Assembly (NCBI RefSeq): GCF_004366035.1
Contig: NZ_SOEE01000014.1
Location: forward strand, 25,480 to 89,479
Length of the DNA: 64,000 bases
Source: Cytobacillus oceanisediminis
GTDB taxonomy: Bacteria; Bacillota; Bacilli; Bacillales; Cytobacillaceae
Direction: 5' to 3'
The position numbers and the translations under genes were made by a program. The notes below the pieces were generated by a model, which was not told the DNA's origin, searched no databases, and saw only the letters and a program-made list of their open reading frames with translations. This document shows, in pieces, positions 31,967 through 42,302 of this stretch; the stretch's first letter is position 1, and each line of letters begins with the position of its first letter.

Positions 31967-33592
31967 TTACTTCTTATCTGCCCATTTAAGCTCCACGTAT
32001 CCAACCGGATGGCGGACAATTCCTGAAACAGCATCATTATAGAGATAAACCTGGTTGTAGAAATGGATAGGGATAATCGGCATTTCTTCAAATAAGATTT
32101 TTTCAGCTTCATACATTAGTTCAAAGCGTTTGGCTTCATCTGCTTCATTCTTTGCATCTTTAATCAGCTGGTCATATTTCTCATTGCTCCAGCCAGTACG
32201 GTTCATGGAATGTCCTGTCTGGAAGTTTTCAAGGAAGTTAATAGGATCTGCGTAATCAGCAAGGAACGAGCTTCGTGATAATTGGAATTTAAGCGCTTTT
32301 TGTTCTTCAGCAAATACATTCCATTCCATGTTGGCAAGCTTTACTTCCACGCCAAGGTTTTCCTTGAACATTTGCTGAAGTGCTTCAGCTATTTTCTTGT
32401 GTGTATCATCCGTGCTGTATGTTAAGGTAACTTCTGGAAGCTTATCATATCCTTCCTCTTCCATACCTTTTTCAAGTAATGCCTTCGCTTCTTCTGCATT
32501 TGTTTTTACAAGATCTCCGGATACTTCACGGAAATCTTTTCCTGAAGGATCAGCAAATCCATATGAAACAAATCCATATGCTGGCTTTTCACCATTCTTT
32601 GTGACGAAATCAACAATTTGCTGCTGATCCACTGCCATCGCAAATGCTTTACGGATGTTAAGATTCTGGAATGGCTCCATGTTTACATTAAATCGATAGA
32701 AATAATCTCCAGCCTGGTCCTCAACTTTTGCCTCTCCCAGAAGCTGCTCACTTAGCTCAGATGGTACATCAGATACATCCAGTTCTCCAGATTGGTACAT
32801 TTGATATTCTGTATTTGTATCATCAATGATTGCCCAGTGGATTTTATCAAGCTTTACCGTCTCAGCATCCCAATATTGATCGTTTTTCTCCATTACAAAA
32901 TGGCTGTCATGCTCCCATTCCGTTAAGTTGAAAGGGCCATTTCCGACAAAAGATTCAGCTTCAGCAAACCACTTCGGGTTTTCTGTTGCAACTTTTTCGT
33001 TAATTGGGAAAAACGCCGGGTTAGTAATCACACTTAGGAAGTAAGCTTGCGGACTAACTAAAGTAACTTCAAATATTTTGTCATCAACTGCTTTTACTTT
33101 TACATCATCAGCTGATCCTTCCCCATTGTTATATGCTTCTCCACCTTCAATGAAGTAGCCAAGGAAAGCGGCTGAAGACCCTGTATCAGGATTTAAAAGG
33201 CGCTTCCATGCAAATTCGAAGTCACTTGCAGTTACAGGATCACCATTTGACCATTTTGCATCCTCACGGATATGAAAGGTGTAAGTCTTTCCATCTTCTG
33301 AGATATCCCATTTTTCAGCAATAGCTGCTTCTGGTTCATGATCTTGCCCCAGACGGGTCAAACCTTCCATCAAGTTATTCAGTGCGCTCCAGGAAACAGA
33401 GTCAAAGCCGATAGGAGGGTCAAACGATGTCGGCTCCTGGCCATTGTTCAAATAAAGCACTTTTTCAGCACTTTCTTCTTTCTTGCCATCATCCTTGCTG
33501 TCTGTCTCTTTGCCGGCATTTTCATTTGCCGTACAGGCTGCCATGACAAATAGCAATACTCCTGCCAGCAGCAGTGATAAAAACTTTTTCAT
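31967..33592 (-). CDS. dppE: Dipeptide-binding lipoprotein DppE
   Basis: A 541-residue family-5 peptide-binding protein. The N-terminal hydrophobic leader ends in lipobox MAAC (Cys about 20), followed by a charged linker (NENAGKETDSKDDGKKEES). SFDPPIGFDSVSWSALNNLMEGLTRLG and WSNGDPVTASDFEFAWKRLLNP are typical OppA/DppE motifs. It captures murein di- and tripeptides on the outside of the membrane for DppBCD. Last gene of the dpp set, 108 bp after dppD. Confidence 0.93.
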   Translation of the reverse strand: MKKFLSLLLAGVLLFVMAACTANENAGKETDSKDDGKKEESAEKVLYLNNGQEPTSFDPPIGFDSVSWSALNNLMEGLTRLGQDHEPEAAIAEKWDISEDGKTYTFHIREDAKWSNGDPVTASDFEFAWKRLLNPDTGSSAAFLGYFIEGGEAYNNGEGSADDVKVKAVDDKIFEVTLVSPQAYFLSVITNPAFFPINEKVATENPKWFAEAESFVGNGPFNLTEWEHDSHFVMEKNDQYWDAETVKLDKIHWAIIDDTNTEYQMYQSGELDVSDVPSELSEQLLGEAKVEDQAGDYFYRFNVNMEPFQNLNIRKAFAMAVDQQQIVDFVTKNGEKPAYGFVSYGFADPSGKDFREVSGDLVKTNAEEAKALLEKGMEEEGYDKLPEVTLTYSTDDTHKKIAEALQQMFKENLGVEVKLANMEWNVFAEEQKALKFQLSRSSFLADYADPINFLENFQTGHSMNRTGWSNEKYDQLIKDAKNEADEAKRFELMYEAEKILFEEMPIIPIHFYNQVYLYNDAVSGIVRHPVGYVELKWADKK

Positions 33593-33700
33593 TCTTTTTC
33601 CCCCTCTTAAAATATATTTCTTTATCTACCAGGTGCCTGTTTGACAGCTGATAGAATCATAACTTTCACAGTGCTGATCCAGTACTGTGAAAGGGAAAAC

Positions 33701-34699
33701 CTATTTTACGGCTGCAAGCATTTTCTGTGCCCGCTCATCCTGAAGCCAGCAATCTACATGATGATCTCGGCTTAAGTGAGTTTTATATGGATAGACCCGG
33801 TCACATACTTCCATTGCGAAGCCACACCGGGCTGCAAATGGGCAGCCAGCCGGCGGAGCGAATAAATCCGGTGGCGATCCGCCAATGGGAACTAGATCAG
33901 CTCCGTCCAAATCAAGACGCGGAACTGAATTCAGCAGGCCTTTCGTATAGGGATGCTGTGGATTGTAGAAGATTTCCCTTCGTTCTCCGGCTTCCACTAT
34001 TTTTCCTGCGTACATGACGGCAATTCTGTCCGCTACTTGAGCGACAACGCCAAGGTCATGGGTAATGATGATAATGGATACTCCAGTCTTCTTCTGGATA
34101 TCTTTAAACAAATCCAATATTTGAGCTTGTATGGTCACATCAAGTGCGGTTGTAGGTTCATCGGCAATCAGCACCTCGGGTTCACAGACAAGGGCCATGG
34201 CAATCACAATCCGCTGCCTCATCCCTCCGCTGAACTGGTGCGGGTAATGCTTCAATCTTTCGGACGGATTTGGAATCCCAACTAAATTAAGCATTTCCAG
34301 GGCCTTTTTACGGGCATCCTGCCGGGAAATGTTTTCATGCTGCATTATTCCTTCTATAATTTGCTCCCCAATTGTAATCGTAGGGTTCAAAGCCGTCATT
34401 GGATCCTGAAAGATCATCGAAATGTCTGCACCGCGAATATCCCGCATTTCAGACTCTTTTAATTTGGTCAGGTCCTTCCCTTTGAAAAGGACTGCACCAT
34501 CAGCTATTCTCCCGGGCGGGGAGGGAATCAGCCGCATGATGCTCTGGGAAGTCACGCTTTTTCCGCAGCCGGATTCACCGACAATCGCAAGGGTTTCTCC
34601 CTTAAGCAGATCAAATGTTACTCCCCTTACAGCCTGGACTTCTCCGCCATAAGTGGTAAATGTGACATGCAGGTCTTTTACTTCCAGTACTTTTTCCAT
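33701..34699 (-). CDS. dppD: Dipeptide ABC transporter ATPase DppD
   Basis: A 332-residue ATPase with Walker A GESGCGKS, signature [15 protein letters not shown], Walker [13 protein letters not shown] and the C-terminal peptide-transporter domain ([14 protein letters not shown]). It energises uptake through DppB-DppC, probably as a heterodimer with YkfD. It begins 4 bp after dppC. Confidence 0.94.
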   Translation of the reverse strand: MEKVLEVKDLHVTFTTYGGEVQAVRGVTFDLLKGETLAIVGESGCGKSVTSQSIMRLIPSPPGRIADGAVLFKGKDLTKLKESEMRDIRGADISMIFQDPMTALNPTITIGEQIIEGIMQHENISRQDARKKALEMLNLVGIPNPSERLKHYPHQFSGGMRQRIVIAMALVCEPEVLIADEPTTALDVTIQAQILDLFKDIQKKTGVSIIIITHDLGVVAQVADRIAVMYAGKIVEAGERREIFYNPQHPYTKGLLNSVPRLDLDGADLVPIGGSPPDLFAPPAGCPFAARCGFAMEVCDRVYPYKTHLSRDHHVDCWLQDERAQKMLAAVK

Positions 34700-34703
34700 A
34701 CTG

Positions 34704-35660
34704 CTACCTCCTTAACTTCGGATCAAGGGCATCCTGCAATCCGTCTCCCAGCACATTAAACGAAAACATGGTCAGGGAAATAAAAAAGGCAGGGAAGAAC
34801 AGGCGCCACCAGTGACCTGATAGAATTGTAGATAGCCCATCATTGGCCATGGATCCCCAGCTGGCAAAAGGAGGCTGAATGCCTAATCCCAGAAAGCTCA
34901 GGAATGCCTCTGCAAAGATGGCTGAAGGAACGGTAAGTGTCATCTGTACAATAATAGGACCCATCGTGTTCGGAAGCAGGTTTTTCTTAATAATCCTCGA
35001 AGTTTTTGTCCCAAAAGTCTTTGATGCCAGTACAAATTCATAGTTCTTAATCTGCAGGACCTGCCCGCGGACAATCCGGGCCATCCCAACCCAGCCCGTC
35101 ACAGAAAGGGCAAATATAATCGTGAACAAACCAGGTCCCATTACGACGCTGATTAAAATAACAACAAGCAAATAAGGAAGTCCATAAAGAATTTCCACAA
35201 CCCTCATCATGGCATTATCTGTTCTGCCGCCTTTATAGCCGGCAATCCCGCCATAGATGACTCCGATTGCAAAATCAATCATGGCAGCAACAATTCCCAC
35301 GAATAAGGAAATTCTTGCCCCATACCATGTTCTGGCGAATACATCTCTGCCCAGCTCGTCAGTGCCGAACCAATATTTCGATGATGGCGGAAGGTTCTGA
35401 TTAGTCAGAGACTGCTCAGATACACTATGCGGGGAAATCATCGGTCCAAAAATAGACATAAAGGCTAAAGCAATAAGAAAGAATAACCCTGCCATTGCCA
35501 GCTTATTTTTCAAAAGCCGGCGCCATGCATCCTGCCAATAGGAAAGGCTCGGCCTTACAACTGCTTCCGCCGCATCCTGATCCTTGGCCATAGGCACAAA
35601 CCAGTCATCCGGAATATCAGGTGCAAGGTTGCGGTTATCATGCTGTTTGCGCAGTTCCAT
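34704..35660 (-). CDS. dppC: Dipeptide ABC transporter permease DppC
   Basis: A 318-residue permease with a cytoplasmic N-terminal extension of about 50 residues, six membrane helices, and the EAA-type coupling loop (EAFLSFLGLGIQPPFASWGSMANDG). FGTDELGRDVFARTWYGARISL is the DppC hallmark. It overlaps dppB by one base. Confidence 0.95.
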   Translation of the reverse strand: MELRKQHDNRNLAPDIPDDWFVPMAKDQDAAEAVVRPSLSYWQDAWRRLLKNKLAMAGLFFLIALAFMSIFGPMISPHSVSEQSLTNQNLPPSSKYWFGTDELGRDVFARTWYGARISLFVGIVAAMIDFAIGVIYGGIAGYKGGRTDNAMMRVVEILYGLPYLLVVILISVVMGPGLFTIIFALSVTGWVGMARIVRGQVLQIKNYEFVLASKTFGTKTSRIIKKNLLPNTMGPIIVQMTLTVPSAIFAEAFLSFLGLGIQPPFASWGSMANDGLSTILSGHWWRLFFPAFFISLTMFSFNVLGDGLQDALDPKLRR

Positions 35661-36592
35661 TAGCTCGCCTCCTTTTTGTGAAGCTTAATTCTCGGGTCTA
35701 AAATTCCGTAAGCAATGTCCACAAGGAACAGCATAATAATCAAAATTGAACTGTAAAAAACAGTGGTCCCCATTATGACGGGATAATCACGTGTATTGAT
35801 GCTTTCTACAAAATACTTTCCCATTCCAGGAATGGCAAAGATTTTTTCAATGACAAACGTACCTGTCAAAATGCTTGCTGCCAGGGATCCCAATACAGTT
35901 ACGACAGGCAGAAGGGCATTCCTCAGTGCATGCTTAAACACAATTTTTACTGGTGATAAGCCTTTGGCTTTGGCCGTTTTTATGTAATCCTGCGTCAGCA
36001 CCTCCAGCATGCTTGAACGTGTCAGACGGGCGATAATTGCCATGGGCCCGGTTGCAAGCGCGAGAGTCGGCAGAATCATATGCTTCGGACTTGACCAGGT
36101 AGCCACCGGCAGGATTGCCAGGTTGACAGCAAGCTGCTGAATTAACAGTGTCGCAAGGACAAAGTTTGGCACCGATATCCCCAGAACAGCAATGGTCATC
36201 GCTAAATAATCAATAAAGCCATTGTGCCGGAGGGCAGCTATGATTCCGAGGGCAATTCCCGAAAAAACCGCCACGATCAATGTGACGATTCCCAGTTCGA
36301 AAGACACCGGAAAACCCCGGCCGAGCATTTCATTAACCGTCTGGGAAGATTTTTTAATAGATGGCCCAAAGTCGAATGTCACAACGGACTTCAAGTACAT
36401 CCCATATTGGACATAGAGCGGTTCATCCAAATGGTAGAATTTCTCCAGATTCCGCTGAACCGCCTCACTTGTATTTCTTTCTTCATTAAAAGGCGACCCC
36501 GGTATGGAATGCATTAAGAAAAAAGTCAGAGTGATAATGAACCAAAGTGTGACGGCCATTGCGATAAGGCGTTTTATTATGTATCCAGTCAT
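35660..36592 (-). CDS. dppB: Dipeptide ABC transporter permease DppB
   Basis: A 310-residue permease with six helices, the N-terminal IIKRLIAMAVTLWFIITLTFFLMHSIPGSPF signature and the coupling region ARLTRSSMLEVLTQDYIKTAKAKGLSP. It forms the channel with DppC. Starts 13 bp after dppA. Confidence 0.95.
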   Translation of the reverse strand: MTGYIIKRLIAMAVTLWFIITLTFFLMHSIPGSPFNEERNTSEAVQRNLEKFYHLDEPLYVQYGMYLKSVVTFDFGPSIKKSSQTVNEMLGRGFPVSFELGIVTLIVAVFSGIALGIIAALRHNGFIDYLAMTIAVLGISVPNFVLATLLIQQLAVNLAILPVATWSSPKHMILPTLALATGPMAIIARLTRSSMLEVLTQDYIKTAKAKGLSPVKIVFKHALRNALLPVVTVLGSLAASILTGTFVIEKIFAIPGMGKYFVESINTRDYPVIMGTTVFYSSILIIMLFLVDIAYGILDPRIKLHKKEAS

Positions 36593-36605
36593 TCATTAAC
36601 ACTTC

Positions 36606-37430
36606 CTAACAGAATGTAGTTCTCATGGCCAGCTCAGTCATCACCAGCATTGCCTGGTATGCTTCAAGAATATCTTTAGCCTGATAGCGGACAATGGTTG
36701 TATTCTCTACTATCTCTGCACCAGGCATTAAAGCAGCCCACTCAGCCTGGCCATAGTTGGCAAATTCAATTTTCAATACAGGGTTTTCCGGCGGAACAAG
36801 CGGTTCTACAAGTTCCTTCCTGCTCAGAGCCTCTGCTGCTTTTTCTCTTAAAAGCTGTCCGGCTTTTGCAGGTGTCAGTGACTTCACGCTTGAGCGGGAA
36901 ATCGTTTCCTTTACAACTGCAGTGGTGACATTCGGGATTAATTTTTCTGCTTCCAGAGCCGCCTGGTCATCTCCGCCCACCATGAGAACCGGTACGCCAT
37001 GATAACCTGCCACATAAGCATTAAAGCCCATTTCCCCAATGGCATGGTCATTGATGTACATATGCCTTACACCGAATATCATGGAGTGGGACATCACTCC
37101 TTTCATGGAAGCACGTGCATGATAACCAACAAACATGGCACCGCTAAAGGTTGAATCAAGCCCCTGAACCATTGAGTATGGCTTCACATCGCCAGTAATC
37201 AGCTGTGTTTCAGGATGCATCCTTTCAATCAGCAGGTTATTCATTTTCGAGTGGCTGTCATTTACAATAACCTCGCTGCAGCCCTCATCAAAGGCAGCTG
37301 TTACCACATGATTTGCTTCATCAGTCATGATCACCCTGCTGCGTTCATAATTGTGCTTCGAAGAGTCTACATGAGTGTGATCAGCCAGACCCGTTATTCC
37401 TTCCATATCAACAGATAGATAAAGCTTCAT
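36606..37430 (-). CDS. dppA: D-aminopeptidase DppA (M55 family)
   Basis: A 274-residue zinc D-aminopeptidase, the same length as the B. subtilis enzyme. The metal ligands Asp8 and Glu10 stand in SVDMEGITG, with His residues at about 60 (NDSHSKMN) and 104 (HARASMKGVMSHS). It releases D-Ala from D-Ala-D-Ala type peptides. ATG 37430 has GGGGG seven bases upstream and gives the family length; the open frame extends to 37469 without support. First gene of the dpp operon, behind a sigma-A promoter that overlaps a CodY-like site. Confidence 0.96.
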   Translation of the reverse strand: MKLYLSVDMEGITGLADHTHVDSSKHNYERSRVIMTDEANHVVTAAFDEGCSEVIVNDSHSKMNNLLIERMHPETQLITGDVKPYSMVQGLDSTFSGAMFVGYHARASMKGVMSHSMIFGVRHMYINDHAIGEMGFNAYVAGYHGVPVLMVGGDDQAALEAEKLIPNVTTAVVKETISRSSVKSLTPAKAGQLLREKAAEALSRKELVEPLVPPENPVLKIEFANYGQAEWAALMPGAEIVENTTIVRYQAKDILEAYQAMLVMTELAMRTTFC

Positions 37431-37467
37431 TAATAATCCCCCAAATATTATATTGTTATAGTTTAAC

Positions 37468-37496
37468 ATTATAGATTATTTGCTATTTTCTGTAAA
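37468..37496 (-). promoter_or_regulatory. dppA promoter
   Basis: On the minus strand TTTACA (37496-37491), exactly 17 bp, and TATAAT (37473-37468), ending about 38 bp upstream of dppA: a near-consensus sigma-A promoter. Confidence 0.8.
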
Positions 37497-37498
37497 AT
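37484..37498 (-). promoter_or_regulatory. CodY-like box over the dppA -35 region
   Basis: The 15 bases match 12 of 15 positions of the CodY consensus AATTTTCWGAAAATT and cover the -35 hexamer. B. subtilis dpp is CodY-repressed, so repression by amino-acid-bound CodY is expected here too. Confidence 0.5.
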
Positions 37499-37532
37499 TC
37501 ATCTGTAATCTTCCTCTTATACAGGCAGAATG

Positions 37533-37584
37533 AAAAAAATCCAGCTATCGGAGAAAATAATGCTTTTCTCTGATAGCTGGATTT
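37533..37584 (-). terminator. Terminator of the DUF3870 gene
   Basis: A long stem of about 20 bp (AAATCCAGCTATC... with ...GATAGCTGGATTT, 37537-37557 and 37563-37584) with an A tract on the left giving a U-run on the minus strand. Isolates the dpp operon from the upstream gene. Confidence 0.9.
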
Positions 37585-37611
37585 CATCTGCGGAAAACAG
37601 AAAAAGCAGCT

Positions 37612-37929
37612 CTACTTATTCATAATTTGTGTATATTTTATATGCGCATTTTTAAAGGCAACCATTAGTGCCTTTTGCGAGGAGCCGAAGTAGCGGCTTT
37701 CGATTTCTTCCATTACCTTGTCTGCTTCCAATATAGATTTGCCGACAAATATAGATTTAATAAATAGTGAGGTTAAGTTAATGGTAGATGAGCATTCTGC
37801 ATCTACAATTTCATCTGTTTCCCTGTCAATTACAAGACCGATAAAAAAGCCATTGTATTTTTGCATAATCGGATTGTTCAATGATGTTTTGCTGTCTCCG
37901 ATGATATAGACGGTATTTTGTCTGTACAT
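37612..37929 (-). CDS. DUF3870 domain-containing protein
   Basis: A 105-residue small globular protein covering the DUF3870 domain over its whole length (VYIIGDSKTSLNNPIMQKYNGFFIGLVID, ECSSTINLTSLFIKSIFVGKS, RYFGSSQKALMVAFK). No biochemical function is known. Monocistronic between AlaX and dppA, with its own terminator. Confidence 0.85.
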   Translation of the reverse strand: MYRQNTVYIIGDSKTSLNNPIMQKYNGFFIGLVIDRETDEIVDAECSSTINLTSLFIKSIFVGKSILEADKVMEEIESRYFGSSQKALMVAFKNAHIKYTQIMNK

Positions 37930-38109
37930 GAACTAGCCTCCTGCAGAACCGGATATTATATGAGGCGTTTATGAGGTTATCATAAACATTCATTATAATG
38001 CATGGCCCGTACCAAAATTGTAATACAACAGAAGCTGTATTACAATCACTTTTCAACACTTTTCTAAATATTTTATCAATTATGGCTGTTCCTTTTCATT
38101 ATTACCTAA

Positions 38110-39312
<1,203 letters not shown>

Positions 39313-39422
39313 AGCGAACCAACCTTCCTTGTGACTATTCTATTTTTAAAGTACCGATTATGCAGTTACAGGTCAAGCCACTTATTAGTCAAGGGGAAAT
39401 TATTAGTAATTTTATCCACCCG

Positions 39423-39448
39423 GTTTATGGATGTGATGAAAAAGGTAT
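39423..39448 (+). promoter_or_regulatory. Sigma-B-like promoter of the stress-protein gene
   Basis: GTTTAT (39423-39428), 14-bp spacer and AGGTAT (39443-39448), close to the sigma-B consensus GTTTAA/GGGTAT, 45 bp upstream of the start codon of a general-stress-type protein. Confidence 0.5.
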
Positions 39449-39492
39449 GTACACCAATAGATAAGCAATAAATTATAAGGAGGATGATGAAC

Positions 39493-40266
39493 ATGGCAAC
39501 AAACAAGCATATTGTAGGTGCATATGATACAGAGCAGGATGCTATTCAAGCGGTTGAAAAGTTAAGAGCGGAGGGATACCGCCCTGAAGATATTTCTGTA
39601 ATCAGCAAAAATAAAGATGATGTGGATGCCGTTACAGAGGAAACAGGCACAAAAACTGAAGAAGGATTAGCTGCCGGAGCGGCAACAGGCGGAATTCTGG
39701 GAGGATTAACAGGTCTTCTGGCCGGTGTAGGCGCATTGGCCATTCCCGGAATCGGACCGATTGTGGCAGCCGGACCAATCGCTGCTACATTAACAGGAGC
39801 TGCTGTTGGCGCAGGTGCCGGCGGTATTGCAGGAGCACTTATCGGCATGGGCATTCCTGAAGAGGAAGCACACCGTTATGAAGCTGACGTCAAATCAGGA
39901 AAAATTCTTGTGTTAGTCGACCCTGAGACTAAGTCCGCCGATTTTACCGACGGCTATTCAGATACAAATCGTTCTGTTCTGGAAGGAGACCGGACAACCT
40001 ATACAAACGCTGATCCTTTAAATCCAGGGGAGCTTGACCGCGGAACGAATGCTTTTAAGGATAACACCAGAAACAGCAGCAGTGTTTGGACAGATCAAAA
40101 TCTGGACTCAAACCGTCCGCTAAGCGAAAAGCTTGACGACACGAAAACAGATGACTATACAGACCGTACTGTTTCGGCCTACAACGATGATGTGGATACC
40201 CGCTACAGAGATGCTTATGATTTTAATAACGTAAGGGAGAACCGCAATAACCCTTATAAAGGATAA
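39493..40266 (+). CDS. General stress protein 17M-like protein with glycine-zipper membrane hairpin
   Basis: A 257-residue protein with an N-terminal YflT/GSP17M domain (HIVGAYDTEQDAIQAVEKLRAEGYRPEDISVIS, about 1-60), a central Gly/Ala-rich hydrophobic zipper (GLAAGAATGGILGGLTGLLAGVG... about 60-120) and a polar, Asp/Asn/Thr-rich tail of about 120 residues (disordered). ATG 39493 stands nine bases after AAGGAGG; two ATGs at 39484 and 39487 are too close. The family is induced by stress through sigma-B; molecular role unknown. Confidence 0.85.
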   Translation: MATNKHIVGAYDTEQDAIQAVEKLRAEGYRPEDISVISKNKDDVDAVTEETGTKTEEGLAAGAATGGILGGLTGLLAGVGALAIPGIGPIVAAGPIAATLTGAAVGAGAGGIAGALIGMGIPEEEAHRYEADVKSGKILVLVDPETKSADFTDGYSDTNRSVLEGDRTTYTNADPLNPGELDRGTNAFKDNTRNSSSVWTDQNLDSNRPLSEKLDDTKTDDYTDRTVSAYNDDVDTRYRDAYDFNNVRENRNNPYKG

Positions 40267-40268
40267 AG

Positions 40269-40299
40269 AAAAAGGAGCTTTTCCCAAGAATGGGACGAG
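40269..40299 (+). terminator. Terminator of the stress-protein gene
   Basis: AAAAAGGAGCT pairs with AGCTCCTTTTTT (about 40269-40279 with 40288-40299), with an internal CCCA/TGGG extension. Confidence 0.88.
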
Positions 40300-40462
40300 C
40301 TCCTTTTTTGCATTTATACAGATAATGAAGCAGCTCTCACATTTCAATACGGGATTCGCATTGAAAAAATTCCAGATTTTTCAGGCTTGTCCGCATAATT
40401 TTCAAAGTTATACTTAAATGTAATGGAATGGAAAAACAGAAATCTAGCGGGGGGAAATGATA

Positions 40463-41152
40463 ATGAGAAGAGTGTTGCCAGCACAAATTATTTCTCATAG
40501 TCAATTTGGTTACAAAAAGATACCATCAAGTGTCCAATGCGAGTGCCCTAAATGCAGTAAACCAAGTCTTTTTACGATAAAGGCAAATTATAATCATACA
40601 AGCAAGTCCAGCATACTTTCCCATGGAAATTGTTCTGCCTGCAAAAAGGAATCGGTTTTTATCATGATCCTTAATCAATCTGAACAATCCAGCGACGGGA
40701 CTATTCTCTATATCTATGATCCCAATTCAGCGAAAGAGCTCCTGACTCAGCTTGAGAAAATAAAGGAAGTGCCGGGAGACCTGACAAGAGCATACCGATC
40801 GGCTTTAAATGTAAGCTATTCAAAAGATACAGTGGCTACTGCCGTGATGTCCAAACGGGTACTTGAAAGCATACTAAAAAACTTTCTCGGTGAAGAGGTC
40901 AAAGGGCAAAACCTTTCCAAGCAGTTTGAACAGCTGCCAGAGCATGTTGACTTAGCAAGGCCTCTGCAATCTTTAAGCCAGCTGGCACAGCCAGGCAGCG
41001 CCTTTTACCAGATGCTTGATCTTGAAAAAGATATTGATCAGGAAATGGCCTCTTTGCTGATGGAGCTCTTAGAGAGTTTAATTGAGTATTTATTTGTACT
41101 GCCGAATAAAATTGAAATGCTGCAGCAAAAACTAAATCAAAAACTGCATTGA
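40463..41152 (+). CDS. DUF4145-like protein with N-terminal zinc ribbon
   Basis: A 229-residue protein. Residues 26-60 have two Cys pairs, C28xxC31 and C57xxC60, consistent with a zinc ribbon, and from about 100 to the end it is helical and resembles DUF4145 (SKRVLESILKNFLGEEVKGQNLSKQFEQL, then MELLESLIEYLFVLP). DUF4145 proteins are often found with restriction or defence genes, but no such partner is adjacent here. ATG 40463 lies eight bases after GGGGGG; ATG 40457 is too close. Confidence 0.7.
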   Translation: MRRVLPAQIISHSQFGYKKIPSSVQCECPKCSKPSLFTIKANYNHTSKSSILSHGNCSACKKESVFIMILNQSEQSSDGTILYIYDPNSAKELLTQLEKIKEVPGDLTRAYRSALNVSYSKDTVATAVMSKRVLESILKNFLGEEVKGQNLSKQFEQLPEHVDLARPLQSLSQLAQPGSAFYQMLDLEKDIDQEMASLLMELLESLIEYLFVLPNKIEMLQQKLNQKLH

Positions 41153-41163
41153 CTCCACAATTA

Positions 41164-41198
41164 ACCCCCTTATCTTCTGATTAAGGGGGTATTTTTTA
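41164..41198 (+). terminator. Terminator of the DUF4145-like gene
   Basis: ACCCCCTTA with TAAGGGGGT (stem 9 bp, 9-nt loop) followed by a T-run. Confidence 0.9.
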
Positions 41199-41201
41199 TG
41201 C

Positions 41202-41336
41202 TTAATTATTTAACTGTTTTCTGATCTGGTCTTCTGCCTGCTTTAAAATTTCCTCGTCGCCAGCTTCTTTATTTGTAATGATATTCGTTTGATATTTTAA
41301 ACCTTCATAGTCAACAGTTACTGTAATTTCTTTCAT
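41202..41336 (-). CDS. Small protein (44 residues), BA3454-type stress response family
   Basis: ATG 41336 to TAA 41202 encodes 44 residues starting MKEITVTVDYEGLKYQTN and ending ILKQAEDQIRKQLNN. The pattern (short beta-hairpin then amphipathic helix) and length resemble the BA3454 family of Bacillus stress-response proteins; this comparison is from memory. An AAGGATCAAGAGAG segment can serve as ribosome site. Intact frame, monocistronic, convergent with the DUF4145-like gene. Confidence 0.7.
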   Translation of the reverse strand: MKEITVTVDYEGLKYQTNIITNKEAGDEEILKQAEDQIRKQLNN

Positions 41337-41439
41337 CTCTCTTGATCCTTTCCTGATGTTTTATTATATAAATACCAACAAAAGGACGATTTAAAACTTT
41401 TTATGTAAGTACTTTATTCATCCTTCAAATATTGCACGT

Positions 41440-41626
41440 TTGATTTCAGCACGAAGCACTCGCCTTCAGCGGGGCGGGCGCTGAGCCTGCTCAACACTGC
41501 TTATGTGGGATCTCACCTGATCCACTCCTCCCACAGGACGTTGAATAAGCTTCCTCAAGAAAACACCGGACGAAGAAAATGCGATAGCATTTTTTGCTGG
41601 ATTAGCACCTTCCGCTCCACTCAACT
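41440..41626 (-). repeat. Long palindromic Bacillaceae intergenic repeat
   Basis: On the minus strand it begins GTTGAGTGGAGCGGAAGGTGC and ends GAAATCAA, with AGGTGAGATCCCAC and CAGCGCCCGCCCCGC inside, the order of a repeat family I know from many Bacillaceae. Compared with typical copies it carries about 65 extra bases after GGTGC. It begins one base after the stop codon (TAG, 41628) of the upstream membrane-protein gene. Non-coding; expected to fold into a long hairpin. Confidence 0.65.
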
Positions 41627-41627
41627 C

Positions 41628-42191
41628 CTAGTCATTTTTCACATGCTCTTCAAAAATACTGGCCAGCGTTTCTTTCATTTCCTCTTCCGTTACAACAAGG
41701 CTATGGCTGCCCATTTTTGTTTTAAGGATAAGTTCGTAGCCTTCATTTACTTCTTGAGAATATCCATAGTATTTATGATTCAGATCGATTTTTTTGAAAT
41801 GGAAGGATTTCAGCTTTTTCCATGGAACAAACTTGCTTCCGCTTATAAAGCCGTCATCATAGACAGCAAATACATTCAGCAGATCCTTGGCATTGATTAA
41901 AGGGATAAACAGAAGATAGAGATACGTCCAGCTGAATTTCATGTTATATTTTCCGAATATAAACATAGCGATTAGAAAAGCCAGCATGACAGCATACATC
42001 GTTAGTCCCAGCTTGTTTTTTGAGATAACAGGGGCATCCGCAGATTTCTGAGGGAATTTCCTTACTGTTTTCAGATCAGTCCTGTCAAAAGGAATCAGGG
42101 CAGGTTTCTTCATTTGCGCTATTAAAATAATGTAATGATAGCTGTAATAGATAACGATTAATAGAAATAGAACCTCGAAAATTAATCTCAT
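41628..42191 (-). CDS. Membrane protein of unknown function
   Basis: A 187-residue protein with one N-terminal membrane helix (about 4-25), two central ones (about 64-83 and 86-104) and a soluble C-terminal domain of about 80 residues (VYDDGFISGSKFVPWKKLKSFHFKKI), reminiscent of DUF5673-type domains with a PH-like fold. The start follows GGAGG. No functional clue from neighbours. Confidence 0.72.
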   Translation of the reverse strand: MRLIFEVLFLLIVIYYSYHYIILIAQMKKPALIPFDRTDLKTVRKFPQKSADAPVISKNKLGLTMYAVMLAFLIAMFIFGKYNMKFSWTYLYLLFIPLINAKDLLNVFAVYDDGFISGSKFVPWKKLKSFHFKKIDLNHKYYGYSQEVNEGYELILKTKMGSHSLVVTEEEMKETLASIFEEHVKND

Positions 42192-42302
42192 TATACCCGC
42201 CTCCTTAATATTCTCTACGATTATCCCAATGATAAAGTTTCATCTCTACAAATTAATGTAAAATTTTTGATTGTGAAAACAAACTAATTCGAATATAATC
42301 TA

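Noticed and set aside
37431..37469. Longer start for dppA
   Set aside because: It would reach into the promoter -10 region; ATG 37430 gives exactly the known enzyme length.
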